DNA of 64,000 bases from Nitrospiraceae bacterium (GTDB taxonomy: Bacteria > Nitrospirota > Nitrospiria > Nitrospirales > UBA8639), in contig JACKFF010000007.1 in NCBI GenBank assembly GCA_020632595.1, positions 124,001 through 188,000 on the forward strand, in the 5' to 3' direction. Under the pieces are notes generated by a model. That model worked only from the letters and a program-made list of their open reading frames with translations, was not told the origin of the DNA and ran no database searches. Below, piece after piece: positions 16,539 through 24,860 of this stretch (its first letter is position 1; every line of letters begins with the position of its first letter). Made by a program: the position numbers and the translations under genes.

Positions 16539-16886
16539 ATGGTCGATACGAGTATTAAAAAAGTTCAATCGGATCATTCTCCCAGGGGTGCCATGGGTCA
16601 GAAATATTTGGCTACGGGCGTCGGATTAGCCATGCGATTATGGGAGCAATTGCCTGTCGGGCAAACACAGGAATCTTCATCCAGGGATTATGAAACCATC
16701 GGATATGTCATTCACGGTCGTGCTGAGCTTCAGCTGGAAGGCCAAACAATTTTGCTGAATGCGGGAGACTGTTGGGTGATACCCAAAGGCGCGAGTCACA
16801 GCTATACCATTCTTGAAACATTTACTGCCGTCGAAGCGACTCACCCCCCAGCCCATGTACATGGCCTGGATGAAGTCCCCCGCTGA
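16539..16886 (+). CDS. Cupin-domain protein (115 aa)
   Basis: The start at 16539 (MVDTSIKK) has AGGAGG 11 bases upstream; a longer frame to 16461 would run through the regulatory motif. The single cupin barrel is visible as ETIGYVIHGRAELQLEGQ (motif 1 region), LNAGDCWVIPKGASHSY (motif 2, G-D-x-x-x-x-P-x-x-x-x-H) and a final strand with EATHPPAHVHG. Motif 1 lacks the usual HxH pair, leaving fewer metal ligands, so a catalytic metal is doubtful and a binding or sensor role is possible. The gene is convergent with the M48 protease, ending 4 bases before its stop. Confidence 0.82.
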   Translation: MVDTSIKKVQSDHSPRGAMGQKYLATGVGLAMRLWEQLPVGQTQESSSRDYETIGYVIHGRAELQLEGQTILLNAGDCWVIPKGASHSYTILETFTAVEATHPPAHVHGLDEVPR

Positions 16887-16890
16887 TCTA

Positions 16891-17763
16891 TTATGGATTG
16901 ACTGGGGGAAGCTGATGCTCTGGCGCATGTTCTACCTTCTGGAAGATTTGTAAGGCCTCAGGCATTTCTTCTTGAAGACGTGTAATTCTCGTCTCATGGC
17001 TGGGATGGGTGGAAAGAAATTCAGAGGGCGCTCCCTCACTTCCCTGTTGCATGCGTTGCCACACCCGAACCGCTTCCTGTGGATCATAGCCAGCCCTGGC
17101 TGCCAGAATGAGTCCAATGGAATCGGCTTCGGATTCATGCGTCCGACTGTAGGGGAGGAGGATGCCGACTTTGGTTCCAAGGCCTAGGGCAGCCATCGTG
17201 GCCTGCCCGACAACAGGGCCGGCACCACTCGCCCCAAGGCCCACCGCGGCAGCGGATAGCCCGGCTTGAGCCAGCACCTCCTGACTCATACGCTCCGAAC
17301 CATGACGCGCGAGGGCATGGACGACTTCGTGCCCAAGAATGGCCGCCAGTCCGGCATCGGTTTTCGCAACGGGGAAGATGCCTGTATACACGGCAATCTT
17401 CCCGCCTGGCAGGGCAAATGCATTTTTGGTCTGGTCATCTTTGATTACGGTGACTTCCCACTTGAAGGCCTTGGCATCTTCCGCAAATTTGGATTCTTTT
17501 GCCGCTTGAATGATCCTTTCCGCCACACGTTTCACGGCTCCAATTTCCTCAGGGGATTGAGATTGTTGGACCTTGGGATCGGAAAGAATTTGTTGGAAGG
17601 CTTGTTCACCCATTTCTGTGGCCTGAGATTGAGGGACCACGACAAGTTGGGATCGATCGGTATACGGAACGGTTTGGCAACCCATCGCCATGCTCATCAA
17701 CATCAATAATGAACAAAAATGTCTAACAAGATGAAGAGGGGGAAGCATGGGTTGGATGTGCAT
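16891..17763 (-). CDS. M48-family zinc metalloprotease, probable lipoprotein
   Basis: The 290 residues begin with a hydrophobic signal segment ending in a lipobox-like MAMGC (C29). The catalytic zinc motif HEVVH lies at residues 145-149 and the third ligand is E212 in HESEADSIG, both diagnostic for the M48 HtpX/Oma1/LoiP group. ALPGGKIAVYTGIF and the C-terminal STHPSHETRI are also family blocks. It should act as a periplasmic, membrane-tethered protease for damaged envelope proteins, similar to LoiP/BepA-type enzymes but without the TPR part of BepA. Several basic residues precede the signal core. Confidence 0.92.
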   Translation of the reverse strand: MHIQPMLPPLHLVRHFCSLLMLMSMAMGCQTVPYTDRSQLVVVPQSQATEMGEQAFQQILSDPKVQQSQSPEEIGAVKRVAERIIQAAKESKFAEDAKAFKWEVTVIKDDQTKNAFALPGGKIAVYTGIFPVAKTDAGLAAILGHEVVHALARHGSERMSQEVLAQAGLSAAAVGLGASGAGPVVGQATMAALGLGTKVGILLPYSRTHESEADSIGLILAARAGYDPQEAVRVWQRMQQGSEGAPSEFLSTHPSHETRITRLQEEMPEALQIFQKVEHAPEHQLPPVNP

Positions 17764-18074
17764 GGATTTACTCTCCGTTTCGTGCTAAGGCAGCAAAACA
17801 CATAAAAGAAATCATGAAGGAACCGGATGGGAGAATGCAAAAGACAAGTGACTCTTTGAAGGGAAACAAAATGTCTATAGGGCAGACATTAATTCTTTTT
17901 TTCTGAAATGCCGGGTTCAGAATAAAGGGAGGATGGGATTGAATGTGGAAAGAAGAGAATACCATACAAATGAGGACGAGGGTACTTCAATTCATTTAAA
18001 TATGAGCGAATCAGCGTTGATTAGGAATAACTTCCTCCGGGTTGTCCAGGTTAGGCCGGACTGTGGATGCCGCT
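17764..18074. other. Intergenic stretch with no supported gene
   Basis: It contains the promoter side of the leftward protease gene and short frames only. The frames at 17768-17965 and 17933-18190 have no ribosome site and no protein-like features. I see no hairpin or motif copy of note. Confidence 0.4.
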
Positions 18075-18360
18075 TCAGCGGCCAATCAACCCGAAGGCTG
18101 TTTCCAGGTTTTTCAGGGAATAGGGTTTTACCAGAGCGGGGGTTGCCCAGGGGGGGAGAGGCATGGGCAATCATCGTCCGATCAAAATGAGTTGTTGTGA
18201 AAAGATGGGAATAGTTGAGATAACATGGGTCTTTCCAGGGTGTGGGTGAATTGAAAGGCATTTATTTCCGGCATCCGGAAATCACAAAGCACCAGATCAA
18301 TGCGTGAGGAGCGCAATATGCAAAGACCTTCATGACCACCAGTCACCTCCTGACACACAT
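18075..18360 (-). pseudogene. Decayed response-regulator receiver domain
   Basis: Reading leftward from about 18360, one frame gives a helix and the phosphoacceptor strand: GGHEGLCILRSSRIDLVLCDFRMPEINAF, with the aspartate in LCDFRMP. After about 18240 the similarity continues in another frame (VISTIPIFSQQLILIG, the fourth strand), is interrupted by a TGA, and resumes with ATPALVKPYSLKNLETAFGLIGR ending at 18075, where KPY is the conserved lysine loop. At least one frameshift and one stop are therefore needed to read a receiver through the region. The first beta strand and acidic pocket are not recoverable upstream. Confidence 0.6.
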
Positions 18361-18811
18361 GTCCTCACGAGGGTAATCTGGGGATTAAATTTTCCGATGG
18401 TTCGGATTGTTCTTCCTGACTTAAACCCTCCTTCTCCGGGCGTTGCCTCGAGTTCTCACGATAGAATTTCATAGCCTCTTTTATCATTAGCACTTCTTCA
18501 TGTTCATGTGAATGACCATGAATAACACAACGGGAGGAATTTTGGACTTCGTCCTCAAGTAGTTGACGGTTGTATACGACATGTTCTTCTCATTAGCCTT
18601 TCTGATATTTGGGATTGGCACTCGTGGGTAAACCTTATACATTTGGTTTTTTCTGATTGCCGATTTGTCCATTGGTCGGTTTGCGGCTTTCATGCTAGTG
18701 ATAACGGAGAATACGGCAATTGAGAATCTGGATGAAGGATTCAGCTTTTCATGTTGGCCTCTCAACAGTTTTTCAATTGAACATTACATTCACTTTTTCA
18801 GGAGGTGTGTT
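18361..18811. other. Intergenic stretch with only weak small frames
   Basis: A leftward 40-codon frame (ATG near 18490, starting MIKEAMKFYREN, ending before the receiver remnant) has only a weak GAAGAAG site. A leftward frame at 18487-18765 is lysine-rich and unsupported. The right end holds the ribosome site of the 18812 gene. Confidence 0.35.
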
Positions 18812-19135
18812 ATGAAAAGATTTTTAACTGTATGGATGGCCACCGCGTTCATTCTGGGTATGACGTCCATGGGAATGGCCGGTCAGGGCATGAAGGCCGG
18901 TTCAGCTGAGGAAAATGTCCCTGACAACATTCAACGAAGCACCCCGTCCGCTGAGCCCTCACTCGACAGTGGAAGTGGTCCGGGGAGCCGATCGGATCAA
19001 TTAACGGAAATGGGAGACGTGGGTTCTCAGAATCCCAGCGGAACAAGTAAATCCGACCAGGCCGCCAGAGATTTGGAAAAAAGGAATAAGAAAGCTCCAA
19101 TTTCCAGTCAGAGTTCATCACAAAAAAGTCACTGA
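18812..19135 (+). CDS. Secreted low-complexity Ser/Gly-rich protein (107 aa)
   Basis: CAGGAGGTG lies 7 bases before the ATG at 18812, which is a better start than the long upstream frame. The signal peptide (MKRFLTVWMATAFILGMTSMGMAGQG) is followed by a disordered chain with LDSGSGPGSRSDQ and a lysine/serine-rich end. No fold is visible. It resembles the 12259 product in design but not in sequence. A strong hairpin follows 35 bases after the stop. Confidence 0.65.
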   Translation: MKRFLTVWMATAFILGMTSMGMAGQGMKAGSAEENVPDNIQRSTPSAEPSLDSGSGPGSRSDQLTEMGDVGSQNPSGTSKSDQAARDLEKRNKKAPISSQSSSQKSH

Positions 19136-19170
19136 TGCACTGAGTGGAATGGCAAAGTGTCGGGTGTCAT

Positions 19171-19211
19171 GAGTTGGCCGTCAATCCGGCAATCAAATTG
19201 ACGGCCAACTC
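19171..19211. terminator. Perfect 15-bp inverted repeat after the 18812 gene
   Basis: The arms 19171-19185 and 19197-19211 (GAGTTGGCCGTCAAT and its complement) surround an 11-base loop. There is no T-tract, but the position between two rightward genes fits a terminator. Confidence 0.55.
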
Positions 19212-19336
19212 CTCCGTCACCTCCTTCGTGATGACTCATTTCGTTGATGTAGGTTCGATGTCCGTAGAGCTGGAGTCAAAGGTTGTCCGGACTGGGTTAA
19301 ACGGTTGCCGACTTATCAATAAGAAGAGGAAATGAC

Positions 19337-20017
19337 ATGTTACGAGATCTCAATAAAACTCAAAACTGCGTATTACAGGGTACTGATGGGATAATCGGTA
19401 CGGTGGCGGATGTCTATGCAAATGATCAGACATGGAAAATACATTATCTGGCAGCGAACACCGGTAACTGGTTGCAAGGCCGCCATGTGTTGATTTCTAC
19501 CCAGAGTTTTGTGCATCCCCAACCGGAAGTTGGGTCGTTCCGGGCTTTAGTCAGTAAGGGGCAAGTCGAAGGCGCACCGGCCTTTGAAATCGAAAAACCA
19601 TTCTCCTGGGAGAAGGAGCGGGAAATCTGCAATTATTACCGGTGGAGCACCTATTTCCCAATTGACGAGAGGGAACTGTCGGTTTTCCCCGGCACATTAA
19701 TCAGCGCAAATGGGCTTAAAGATTATTCCCTTCAGGCGGCGGATGGTGAAATCGGAAAAGTTGTGAATTTTCTTATTGATGATGCCATTTGGACTGTGCG
19801 CTATCTGGTCGTGGATACCTCGAAATGGTTGGCGGGTAGAAAGGTATTGATCAGTCCAATGTGGAATAAATCCATTAACTGGGCAGAGAGAATGATGGTC
19901 GTGGACCTCAATCAGGACCAGATAGAAAAATCTCCGGAGTATGATCCATCCGCCCCAATCGAACGAGTGTATGAAATACATCTCTATCAACATTACGGTA
20001 AACCACATTATTGGTAG
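19337..20017 (+). CDS. Cytoplasmic protein with two PRC-barrel domains (226 aa)
   Basis: There is no signal peptide. The first PRC-barrel covers about residues 8-90 (GTDGIIGTVADVYANDQTWKIHYLAANTGNWL, GRHVLIS) and the second about 125-205 (AADGEIGKVVNFLIDDAIWTVRYLVVDTSKWL, GRKVLISP). The two halves repeat the W-x-x-x-YL...W-L-G-R-x-VLIS pattern. This version (Trp-rich, GR-VLIS) differs from the SFGGFLG version in the 3554 and 14348 proteins, so it is a separate PRC lineage, known from many bacteria as a stand-alone two-domain protein. The C-terminus is Tyr/His-rich (YQHYGKPHYW). GAAGAGGAAATG gives the ribosome site. Confidence 0.9.
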   Translation: MLRDLNKTQNCVLQGTDGIIGTVADVYANDQTWKIHYLAANTGNWLQGRHVLISTQSFVHPQPEVGSFRALVSKGQVEGAPAFEIEKPFSWEKEREICNYYRWSTYFPIDERELSVFPGTLISANGLKDYSLQAADGEIGKVVNFLIDDAIWTVRYLVVDTSKWLAGRKVLISPMWNKSINWAERMMVVDLNQDQIEKSPEYDPSAPIERVYEIHLYQHYGKPHYW

Positions 20018-20236
20018 ACCTGAAAAGAAAAAGCATGTCAAAAATATGGAAGGTTTGTGGAGGGATATTCGATGTTCTGCTGCAAAAGGGCAGTCATGTT
20101 AATCCATCCGACCATAAATCCCGGTCATCAGGGTAACGTACTTTCCTCCTGACGTTCTCCTGAAAGCCCCACGGGTGTCCGGTAACGAGGTGTTAGCTCC
20201 GATGGTAATTTTTAAAATGAGGTTCATAAAGGGCCT

Positions 20237-21688
20237 ATGTATGAGCATCTGGTCATATTTGGAGCGACAGGCGACGTCTCAAAGCGATATATTTTCCCTG
20301 CTTTAGCTCAAGTTTTCGCCAACCGCGGTCTTCCCTCAGAATATAGAATTACGGGCGTTGGGCGGCGTGATTGGAAGACGCCTCAGCTTCAAGAGCATGT
20401 GTCCAAATTACTCGGTCAGCATGAGGATCTACCATTTCCAAGATCCCGCCAAGGATTTTTGAGGTCTTTGGAGTATGCGCATGTCGAAGATCTTTCCGAC
20501 GCTCGACAGATTCAGGCGATTTTTCATAAAAAGGCAGAGTCGACGCTGCTATATTTAGGGCTCCCCCCTCAGATGTTTCCTACAGTTTTGGAATCCCTGC
20601 GACGGGTTACCCTGCCGCCACAATCCCGGATCATTATCGAAAAACCATTCGGGCTCAGTTATGCCCAATCACAGGAATTGAACCGGCTCGTGCATCAGCA
20701 ATTTGCTGAAGAGCGCGTTTTCCGCATCGACCACTTTTTAGGAATGCCAATTGTGTCCGCCGTCTTTGGTCTCCGGTTTTCCAACCCCGTATTTACCCCT
20801 ATCTGGAACCGGCATCATATTGAAAAGATCGAGGTGATTTGGGATGAGACCTTGGCGCTGGAAGGGCGGGCGGACTTCTATGATTGTGCCGGAGCTCTGA
20901 AAGATATGATTCAAAATCACCTCCTTCAGTTATTGGCCGTCCTGACTCTTGAACCCTTGGAGACCATGTGGTCCCCTGATTTTCGGGACAAAAGAGTGGA
21001 ATTGTTCAAAGCAGTGAGAAAACTGTCAAGGGCTGAGATTCGATCCCAGACCTTACGAGCCCGTTACCGGTCAGGGGAGATAGGGAGTGTGCGGGTTCCC
21101 GGTTATGCAAAAAGTCAGGGGGTAGATCCCGAGCGAAATACTGAAACGTTTGCGCAAGTGACCTTCTGGGTCGACAATGAACGCTGGCAAGGCGTGCCGT
21201 TTGTGTTACGTTCCGGAAAAGCTTTAGGTCGGGAACGAAAAGAAATCCTGGTGCATTTTAAAAGGGGGCAGAAAGATCCGGGATCTTTCCTTCCCACAGA
21301 AGGCGGGAATATCTTGTGCTTGAATCTGGCGAGTGAAGAGGTCAATCTTGGGATATTTAGCATTCAGGATGCCGGAGGGATTACACCTGCACCGATGAGG
21401 GTGGACGACCCCGTTTCTCCTGAACGTCTTTCCCCCTATGAACGGTTGTTTCTCGAAGCCATGTCCGGCAAATCACAACTTTTCGTGCGGGATGATGAGG
21501 TCGAGGAGATGTGGAATATCATTCAACCCATTGCGGATGCCTGGGCGGACAATGTGGTATCCTTGCAGAGTTACCCGGCCGGGTCCAACGGTCCACCCAG
21601 GGAGGATACCGGAGCATTGACCGAGTACGGCCATTTCCAGACGACAGGGGAGACTCCTGGGAGCGAACCATTCCCAAACTATCATTAG
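20237..21688 (+). CDS. zwf: Glucose-6-phosphate dehydrogenase homologue with an altered active-site motif
   Basis: At 483 residues it has a typical length. The N-terminal Rossmann fold carries GATGDVSKR (residues 9-17), and EKPFG lies at 135-139. The catalytic block reads RIDHFLGM at 163-170: the family consensus is RIDHYLGK, so the lysine that contacts glucose-6-phosphate is methionine here. The later His region (AGALKDMIQNHLLQLL) and the C-terminal half are well kept, with NNERWQGVPF-LRSGKAL. The protein is therefore a genuine Zwf family member, but activity or substrate choice may be changed. There is no gnd or pgl neighbour in view. It is convergent with mgtC, the stop codons abutting at 21688/21689. 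Confidence 0.88.
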   Translation: MYEHLVIFGATGDVSKRYIFPALAQVFANRGLPSEYRITGVGRRDWKTPQLQEHVSKLLGQHEDLPFPRSRQGFLRSLEYAHVEDLSDARQIQAIFHKKAESTLLYLGLPPQMFPTVLESLRRVTLPPQSRIIIEKPFGLSYAQSQELNRLVHQQFAEERVFRIDHFLGMPIVSAVFGLRFSNPVFTPIWNRHHIEKIEVIWDETLALEGRADFYDCAGALKDMIQNHLLQLLAVLTLEPLETMWSPDFRDKRVELFKAVRKLSRAEIRSQTLRARYRSGEIGSVRVPGYAKSQGVDPERNTETFAQVTFWVDNERWQGVPFVLRSGKALGRERKEILVHFKRGQKDPGSFLPTEGGNILCLNLASEEVNLGIFSIQDAGGITPAPMRVDDPVSPERLSPYERLFLEAMSGKSQLFVRDDEVEEMWNIIQPIADAWADNVVSLQSYPAGSNGPPREDTGALTEYGHFQTTGETPGSEPFPNYH

Positions 21689-22159
21689 TTAGGTTTCCAT
21701 GGTGCGGTTAGTTGTTGATGCTGAAGATGTGACTCGTCTTTTAACCAACGGCATGAAACGAAACGTCAAAAAATTCAACGCACTTAACACCATGGCGATT
21801 TCGTAACGATCCCAGGCCACTGCCATTCCAATGGCTCCGGTGTTCCAAATACTTGCGGCGGTTGCGGTTCCGGCCACATTCCCTCTGTCTTTGAGAATGG
21901 CGCCACCGCCAATAAAACCGATTCCGGTTAAGATGCCATAGATGACACGTCCTTCGGCATCGGTGGACGACAACACATGGATTCCCGTCAGCATATAGGC
22001 GCATGAGCCGAGTGCAACCAGGGGAAATGTTCGCAGCCCTGCACCGTGTGATTCTTGTTCACGATCCCAACCAAGAGGAACCGCCAATAAAAAGGCAATG
22101 ATCAGATGATAGAAATGCGACCAAATTTGTTGCCAATCCAATTCAAGGACCATGTTCAT
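21689..22159 (-). CDS. MgtC/SapB family membrane protein
   Basis: The 156 residues include four hydrophobic helices and the family hallmarks GWDREQESHGAGLRTFPLVALG, GILTGIGFIGGGAILK and TATAASIWNTGAIGMAVA. The charged RE...GLRT loop is conserved in MgtC. Members are inner-membrane proteins linked to Mg2+ limitation and to control of ATP synthase or membrane potential. This copy lacks the extra C-terminal ACT-like domain of Salmonella MgtC, ending soon after the last helix with a Ser/Thr tail. AAGGGAAAGAATTC precedes the ATG. Confidence 0.93.
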   Translation of the reverse strand: MNMVLELDWQQIWSHFYHLIIAFLLAVPLGWDREQESHGAGLRTFPLVALGSCAYMLTGIHVLSSTDAEGRVIYGILTGIGFIGGGAILKDRGNVAGTATAASIWNTGAIGMAVAWDRYEIAMVLSALNFLTFRFMPLVKRRVTSSASTTNRTMET

Positions 22160-22271
22160 CGTGAATTCTTTCCCTTCTATACTTGGTCGAACCCAAATCC
22201 TGAGAACGGTTCATCATGATGGTGGGAGATTCCATAGAATATATGGCAGACCTTAAACCTGGCCGGATGTA

Positions 22272-23489
22272 TTATGGTGTATATATTTCATGGTGTACCT
22301 CCGTGATATTGCCTCGCTGAATCCGGGGAATTATCAGCTCCCGGGCAAGGATTTTCAGGCAAGCCGCGAAAGGGATGGCAAGAACTAATCCTAAAACACC
22401 TCCCAGGGCCCCGCCGATCAGCACCACCAGCAGAATGGTTGCCGCGCTGAGGTCGGTTGACTGGCTTTGAACCCATGGCGTGAGCACCCATCCCTCAAGA
22501 AATTGTACTCCCAGGTAGACGGCACTGGGCCAGACAAGGAGTTGCATCCAATAATTGTCGGTTGAGCCGGATCCCATGGACATATCCAAATATTTCAAAA
22601 GAATAGCGACGGGCCACATCAAGGTGGCGGCATAAGGGACCAAACTCAATAATCCTGCGCCAACTCCCAGGAGAATCCAATAAGGCATCCCCACCCAAAA
22701 CCATCCGATTGCAAACATCACACTCATCATTAACGCAATCAGTAATCGGCCTCTGAAGAATTCTCCAATGGCCCGATCCATTTTGGATAGTAATTTCGGC
22801 CACCGGTCATCCTCCTGAGATTCGACGGCACTCCATATCGTGCGTTGAATGGAAGGAAAGCTCCAGGCAAAAAGGAAAAAATAAATGATGATTAAAGAGA
22901 ACGAGAATAGGAAGGAGCCCAGTGTACCGATAATGAGATTGGTCAAATAAAAGACCTGCCCGGTTCCCGATAAAAACGTCTTGAGGGTCGATAACGGATT
23001 ATCCTGGATGTTCCCGGAAATTTCCTTGAAATTCCGGGTTATTTCTTTCACATCCATGCCGTGGCGATCGGCCAGAAGAGAAAGATAGGTGGGAAACTTT
23101 TCAATGAAAGACCGCAATTGGTCCGCAAGTCTCGGTCCAACCCAAAGGACGAACCCAGACACCAATGCACAGATGACCAACGCCATAAAGGTCACGGCGA
23201 GCCACCGTGGGAGTTTCCATGTCTGTTCAACATAATCCAAAGCAGGATCAGTGAGGTAGGCCAGTCCCAGGCCTATCAAGACCGGAACCAAAATGGCCTG
23301 CAATTGAAAACACAGCCAAAGTAGGAAGACTCCCATCGCCACGATACACAATTCACGAACCGCAACAATTTCCCAGAGATGAACATGTCGGGCTGGTTTC
23401 ATAGTGGTTGAAGAGGGAGATACCACTGGTAGACCTGGGTGTCCAATACGGACGTCCTTATGATCATTTGCCATCATCATCTTTATCAA
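22272..23489 (-). CDS. AI-2E family transporter (PerM/YhhT type)
   Basis: This 405-residue membrane protein has about seven or eight hydrophobic helices. Family blocks are ILVPVLIGLGLAYLTDPALDYVE near the N-terminus, GRLLIALMMSVMFAIGWF-VGMPYWILLGV in the middle, and the C-terminal GGALGGVLGLVLAIPFAACLKIL. The cytosolic N-terminus is unusually long (about 40 residues). Family members have been linked to autoinducer-2 export or Na+/H+ antiport; the substrate cannot be set from the sequence. It lies upstream of mgtC on the same strand with a 112-base gap. Confidence 0.92.
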   Translation of the reverse strand: MIKMMMANDHKDVRIGHPGLPVVSPSSTTMKPARHVHLWEIVAVRELCIVAMGVFLLWLCFQLQAILVPVLIGLGLAYLTDPALDYVEQTWKLPRWLAVTFMALVICALVSGFVLWVGPRLADQLRSFIEKFPTYLSLLADRHGMDVKEITRNFKEISGNIQDNPLSTLKTFLSGTGQVFYLTNLIIGTLGSFLFSFSLIIIYFFLFAWSFPSIQRTIWSAVESQEDDRWPKLLSKMDRAIGEFFRGRLLIALMMSVMFAIGWFWVGMPYWILLGVGAGLLSLVPYAATLMWPVAILLKYLDMSMGSGSTDNYWMQLLVWPSAVYLGVQFLEGWVLTPWVQSQSTDLSAATILLVVLIGGALGGVLGLVLAIPFAACLKILARELIIPRIQRGNITEVHHEIYTP

Positions 23490-23710
23490 AATTCAAGATG
23501 ATCCTACATGGATAAAACTTCGCGGAGTCCTTCGTAACTTGTCTATTTGAGTGAGTAACCTAAAGAGACATTATGAGACAATAGGGAAAATGAGTTGGTG
23601 GAAATTTTCCTAATCAATAATTTCCCATTCATGGCATGTTCTCCTTGAAGGAGGAGAGAGGGTGCCGGAGATGGCATTCGGGATTTTCATCGTGTCAGAA
23701 GGAGGACAGG

Positions 23711-24073
23711 ATGATCGGAATACGGGCAGTCAATCTCAGTGAAGCAGATAACCAATCGTTCCCCGGAGACAACAAACGCTCACCCGCGAAACCTCCACCT
23801 GAACCTGAAAGAAAATCGCCCCCCATTGGTCCCCCGAAACGGGACCCGAAACCGGAGCCGATTGACGATCCGCCTATGCCTCCATCGCCTGGAAACGATC
23901 CCAACGATGAACCTCTCCCAATTGGTGACCCGCCAGATACCTCGGATCACCCTATACGTATGAGAGGCACGGCAGCCGGCTTTCCCGTCGAATGGCCTAT
24001 GAATTATTCCGGAAACAGAGGCGGGATGGTCTTCATCAACACTCCTGATCCGACGATCTGTGCTCCTCTTTAA
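23711..24073 (+). CDS. Proline-rich protein of unknown function (120 aa)
   Basis: The start at 23711 has AAGGAGG 5 bases upstream. The middle is a proline/charged repeat (KPPPEPERKSPPIGPPKRDP, PEPIDDPPMPPSPGNDP) flanked by a short N-terminal part and a C-terminal part with GFPVEWPMNYSGNRGG. No signal peptide is visible, so it may be cytoplasmic. The Pro-Asp/Glu style recurs in the small protein coupled to superoxide dismutase (51637). It is followed after 20 bases by the DUF1328 gene and is probably co-transcribed with it. Confidence 0.6.
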   Translation: MIGIRAVNLSEADNQSFPGDNKRSPAKPPPEPERKSPPIGPPKRDPKPEPIDDPPMPPSPGNDPNDEPLPIGDPPDTSDHPIRMRGTAAGFPVEWPMNYSGNRGGMVFINTPDPTICAPL

Positions 24074-24093
24074 CCTCGTGAAAGGAGGTCTCT

Positions 24094-24273
24094 ATGACGA
24101 TATTGAAATGGGCAGCCATTTTTTTTGTTATTGCGCTCATCGCGGGCGGATTGGGATTCTCCGGAATTGCGGAGGGCGCTGCCGGAATCGCCCAAATATT
24201 ATTTTATATTTTTCTCGCACTGTGCATTGCCATGGTCCTCATCGGAATTTTTGTGGCAAAAAAAATTACGTAA
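24094..24273 (+). CDS. DUF1328 small membrane protein (YtjA family), 59 aa
   Basis: An AAAGGAGG site sits 7 bases before the ATG. The product reads MTILKWAAIFFVIALIAGGL, then GFSGIAEGAAGIAQILFYIFL and a second membrane helix ending in KKIT. The W-x3-F-x2-A-x-IAG-LGF-GIA-GAAGIA-ILF pattern is diagnostic of DUF1328. These two-helix inner-membrane peptides are widespread and often rise under stress. It is shorter than usual annotation cut-offs, so it may be missed. Confidence 0.9.
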   Translation: MTILKWAAIFFVIALIAGGLGFSGIAEGAAGIAQILFYIFLALCIAMVLIGIFVAKKIT

Positions 24274-24365
24274 CGCCCTGTTGAGAAATAGTCAGCGTGA
24301 CCAAACACCAGCGTTGCTATACATGCTGGCGCGAAGTAAGGCACTTACATAAGAAATGAGACTCC

Positions 24366-24677
24366 ATGATAAAAAAGGATGTTATGACAAATCACGAAAA
24401 AGCCAAATTGATTGAGCCGTGGATTAATCCTGCAGAACGGGTCACGGTGGACTTTAACGATGTGACAGGGTTGAACGCCGAAGTGTTTGGATGCACCGAA
24501 AACGTGGTCTATTTGTTATTTCAAGAGACCTTCCCGCATATGAAGGAACAAATTACCATCCCGTTGAGAGCGGTGCAGGTAGAAGAGGATGATACCCATT
24601 ATACCCGTGATCCTGATGCTCCTCTTCAATGGCGTTTGCGCCTTCGGGTGAATCAAAATCGTCCGGAAGGAATATGA
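24366..24677 (+). CDS. Hypothetical small cytoplasmic protein (103 aa)
   Basis: The frame encodes a mixed alpha/beta protein without signal or membrane segment. Segments VTVDFNDVTGLNAEVFGCTENVVYLLFQE and ITIPLRAVQVEEDDTHYTRDP look like a small beta-barrel or SH3-like fold in which conserved acidic residues follow strands. I do not recognise a family. Two starts are possible: 24366 with a weak GAG upstream, or 24384 with AAGGA only 4 bases away. The gene stands alone between DUF1328 and the BON gene. Confidence 0.6.
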   Translation: MIKKDVMTNHEKAKLIEPWINPAERVTVDFNDVTGLNAEVFGCTENVVYLLFQETFPHMKEQITIPLRAVQVEEDDTHYTRDPDAPLQWRLRLRVNQNRPEGI

Positions 24678-24860
24678 CATCGCACTCATTGCTCGGTGTG
24701 AGCGTGTTGATCGGGAGAATTTAAAAGAATTAGACGATGGAAGGATATTGCCTGCACAACTTGTCCATTCACAATTTTCCGGGTCTCCGGCTATCCTGAA
24801 AAAATAGGGAGAGAAAGAAGCTTTCAATATGCATACCAACGACAAGGAAAGGAGAGTCTA

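Noticed and set aside
17933..18190. Rightward frame in the 17.8-18.8 kb gap
   Set aside because: It lies opposite the receiver remnant, without ribosome site or domain.
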